From Kitagawia praeruptora (taxonomy: Eukaryota > Streptophyta > Magnoliopsida > Apiales > Apiaceae): a stretch of 64,000 bases of DNA. Below are positions 62,970 through 64,000 of the stretch, piece by piece; the first letter of the stretch is position 1, and each line of letters opens with the position of its first letter. Below the pieces are notes generated by a model. The model did no database searches. It was not told where the DNA came from and saw nothing but the letters and a program-made list of their open reading frames with translations. The translations under genes were made by a program, and so were the position numbers. The stretch is from NCBI GenBank assembly GCA_037693485.1, contig CM075345.1:106324001-106388000 (forward strand). The letters run 5' to 3'.

Positions 62970-64000
62970 CAATAGTGACTATACATTTGGTAACTAAGAT
63001 GAAACTTACATTAATTTTTTTTCTTTAAAAAGCAGCAATATGCATTTATCGCTAAAAGGATTAATTAACTGCAGTTGACAAATCATGAGTTTGCCATTGT
63101 AACTAGCTTGTAAGGTGTGTGTGTGTGTGTGTGACTTAAGATAGCTCTTGCATTGAGCAATTAATTTCTAATGTCCAAATATCATAACACTACATTTCTA
63201 CTCTGTGTTCATCTGCGACAGTTGTCATTCTAGGGAAACAAAGAAGTAAAATTTTGAAGGAAATATACCTTGCGAGGCATGATCGGAGTACTGGAGTATA
63301 TCTGTGAAATCCTTTCCTTGAGTACAGAGGGTACAATTTTTTCCCCCTGATGATAGCTCTGATACAAGAACATTACCAGAAAAGTTAATTTTTCTTCAAC
63401 AAGTCTCAAAACAGTGGGATATATATAGAAATCAGTTCTCTAGGAAGTACGGAAGAGATGAACACAGAGCAGCAGTCAATGAAATGCGTAGAGTTAAACT
63501 CTCAATGATATGGTAGGGTTGATTTAATAGTACACAATATACTCCACAAAGTCTTAACATTCCCCAGAGTTCAGTTATCAACTATCATATTTGTTTGATA
63601 AGTAAAATCTAACTGGGGAATGACATAGATGATTTTAACAAATCAAATATCCGAATTCGAATTCCAAATGCTAAATATGTTTCAGCATAATATTAAAATG
63701 TAGAGGAAATAATGAGAAGTGGCTAGCAGAGCAAGCATCACTCAGAAGGCAGTGAAACAGCAATACCGCAAATGAACATTAATATCTCACCACAAAATTT
63801 TCGGCATCCAATTTTCTGGCCTGTGGAAAGCAGAGCATGAAAGTGTAATTATATTGGCAACACACATAGAATTCAAGTAGATTCATCAATCTAGTTTGAT
63901 AGGTGAAGTAGACTAACATTACCGCAAGATGTGTATATATCAGCCAAAACCTATCCATTTTGCCAACAATCGTATACGGATCTGGTTAACATACATATCA
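62970..64000. other. Right end of the window: no clear gene
   Basis: A short GT repeat at about 63116-63133. On the minus strand an exon-like piece with AG and GT borders at about 63275-63340 reads SYHQGEKIVPSVLKERISQI, and another small piece at about 63792-63821 reads ARKLDAENFV. I do not recognise either. They may be further captured exons. Confidence 0.35.

Overview
This window is a block of plant nuclear repeats. It is AT-rich, has no bacterial-type operons, and is dominated by nested LTR retrotransposons of plant-specific types: an Athila-type Ty3/gypsy element, four Sirevirus-type Ty1/copia elements with an extra ORF after pol, and chromovirus-like LTRs. Two pieces begin like CACTA transposons. 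The family mix suggests a dicot, possibly an asterid, but nothing in the window fixes the species. No intact host gene was found. The only recognisable host-gene sequence is two broken fragments near the right end, resembling an RlmI-type rRNA methyltransferase and the C-terminus of SPT16.

Layout. (1) 1-19704: the 3' half of an Athila-like element on + (pol, a repeat-rich 3' untranslated region, 3' LTR at 18219-19704), split by copia element A. (2) Element A, 4561-17052 on -, has 516-bp LTRs, TGTTT target duplications, open gag and pol, and a long env-like ORF with a late frame break. (3) 19917-33760: a degenerate LTR-like sequence on -, split by copia element B (20644-30658, +, TGGAT duplications). 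B's pol carries three stops. (4) 33761-60172: a nest. A broken Sirevirus-like LTR remnant (33761-34097 and 59247-60172) is split by a chromovirus-like LTR (34098-59246). That LTR holds a CACTA-like piece (from 35418), which holds copia element C (35858-56633, CATAG duplications), which holds copia element D (39838-50840, TAAAG duplications). (5) 60173-64000: a second CACTA-like left end, followed by the host-gene fragments.

How the parts work together. Each Sirevirus has LTR, iMet-type primer site, Gag, protease-integrase-RT-RNase H, an env-like ORF with a coiled coil, and a G-rich polypurine tract. D has near-identical LTRs and open gag and pol, so it is the youngest element. It is also a mosaic: gag to integrase resemble element A, whereas RT/RNase H, the env-like ORF and the LTRs resemble element C. 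C carries stops in gag and pol, one of them at the Tyr of the RT YVDD motif. Its 3' end has been rebuilt by a rearrangement that also copied its upstream flank.

The most interesting signals are the mosaic element D, family-specific short motifs reiterated upstream of the TATA box and inside coding linkers, a possible splice acceptor at the gag/pol break in A, C and D, recurring polypurine-tract-like G5AG strings inside ORFs, and the gene fragments beside a CACTA end. All similarity statements come from reading by eye; no database was searched.
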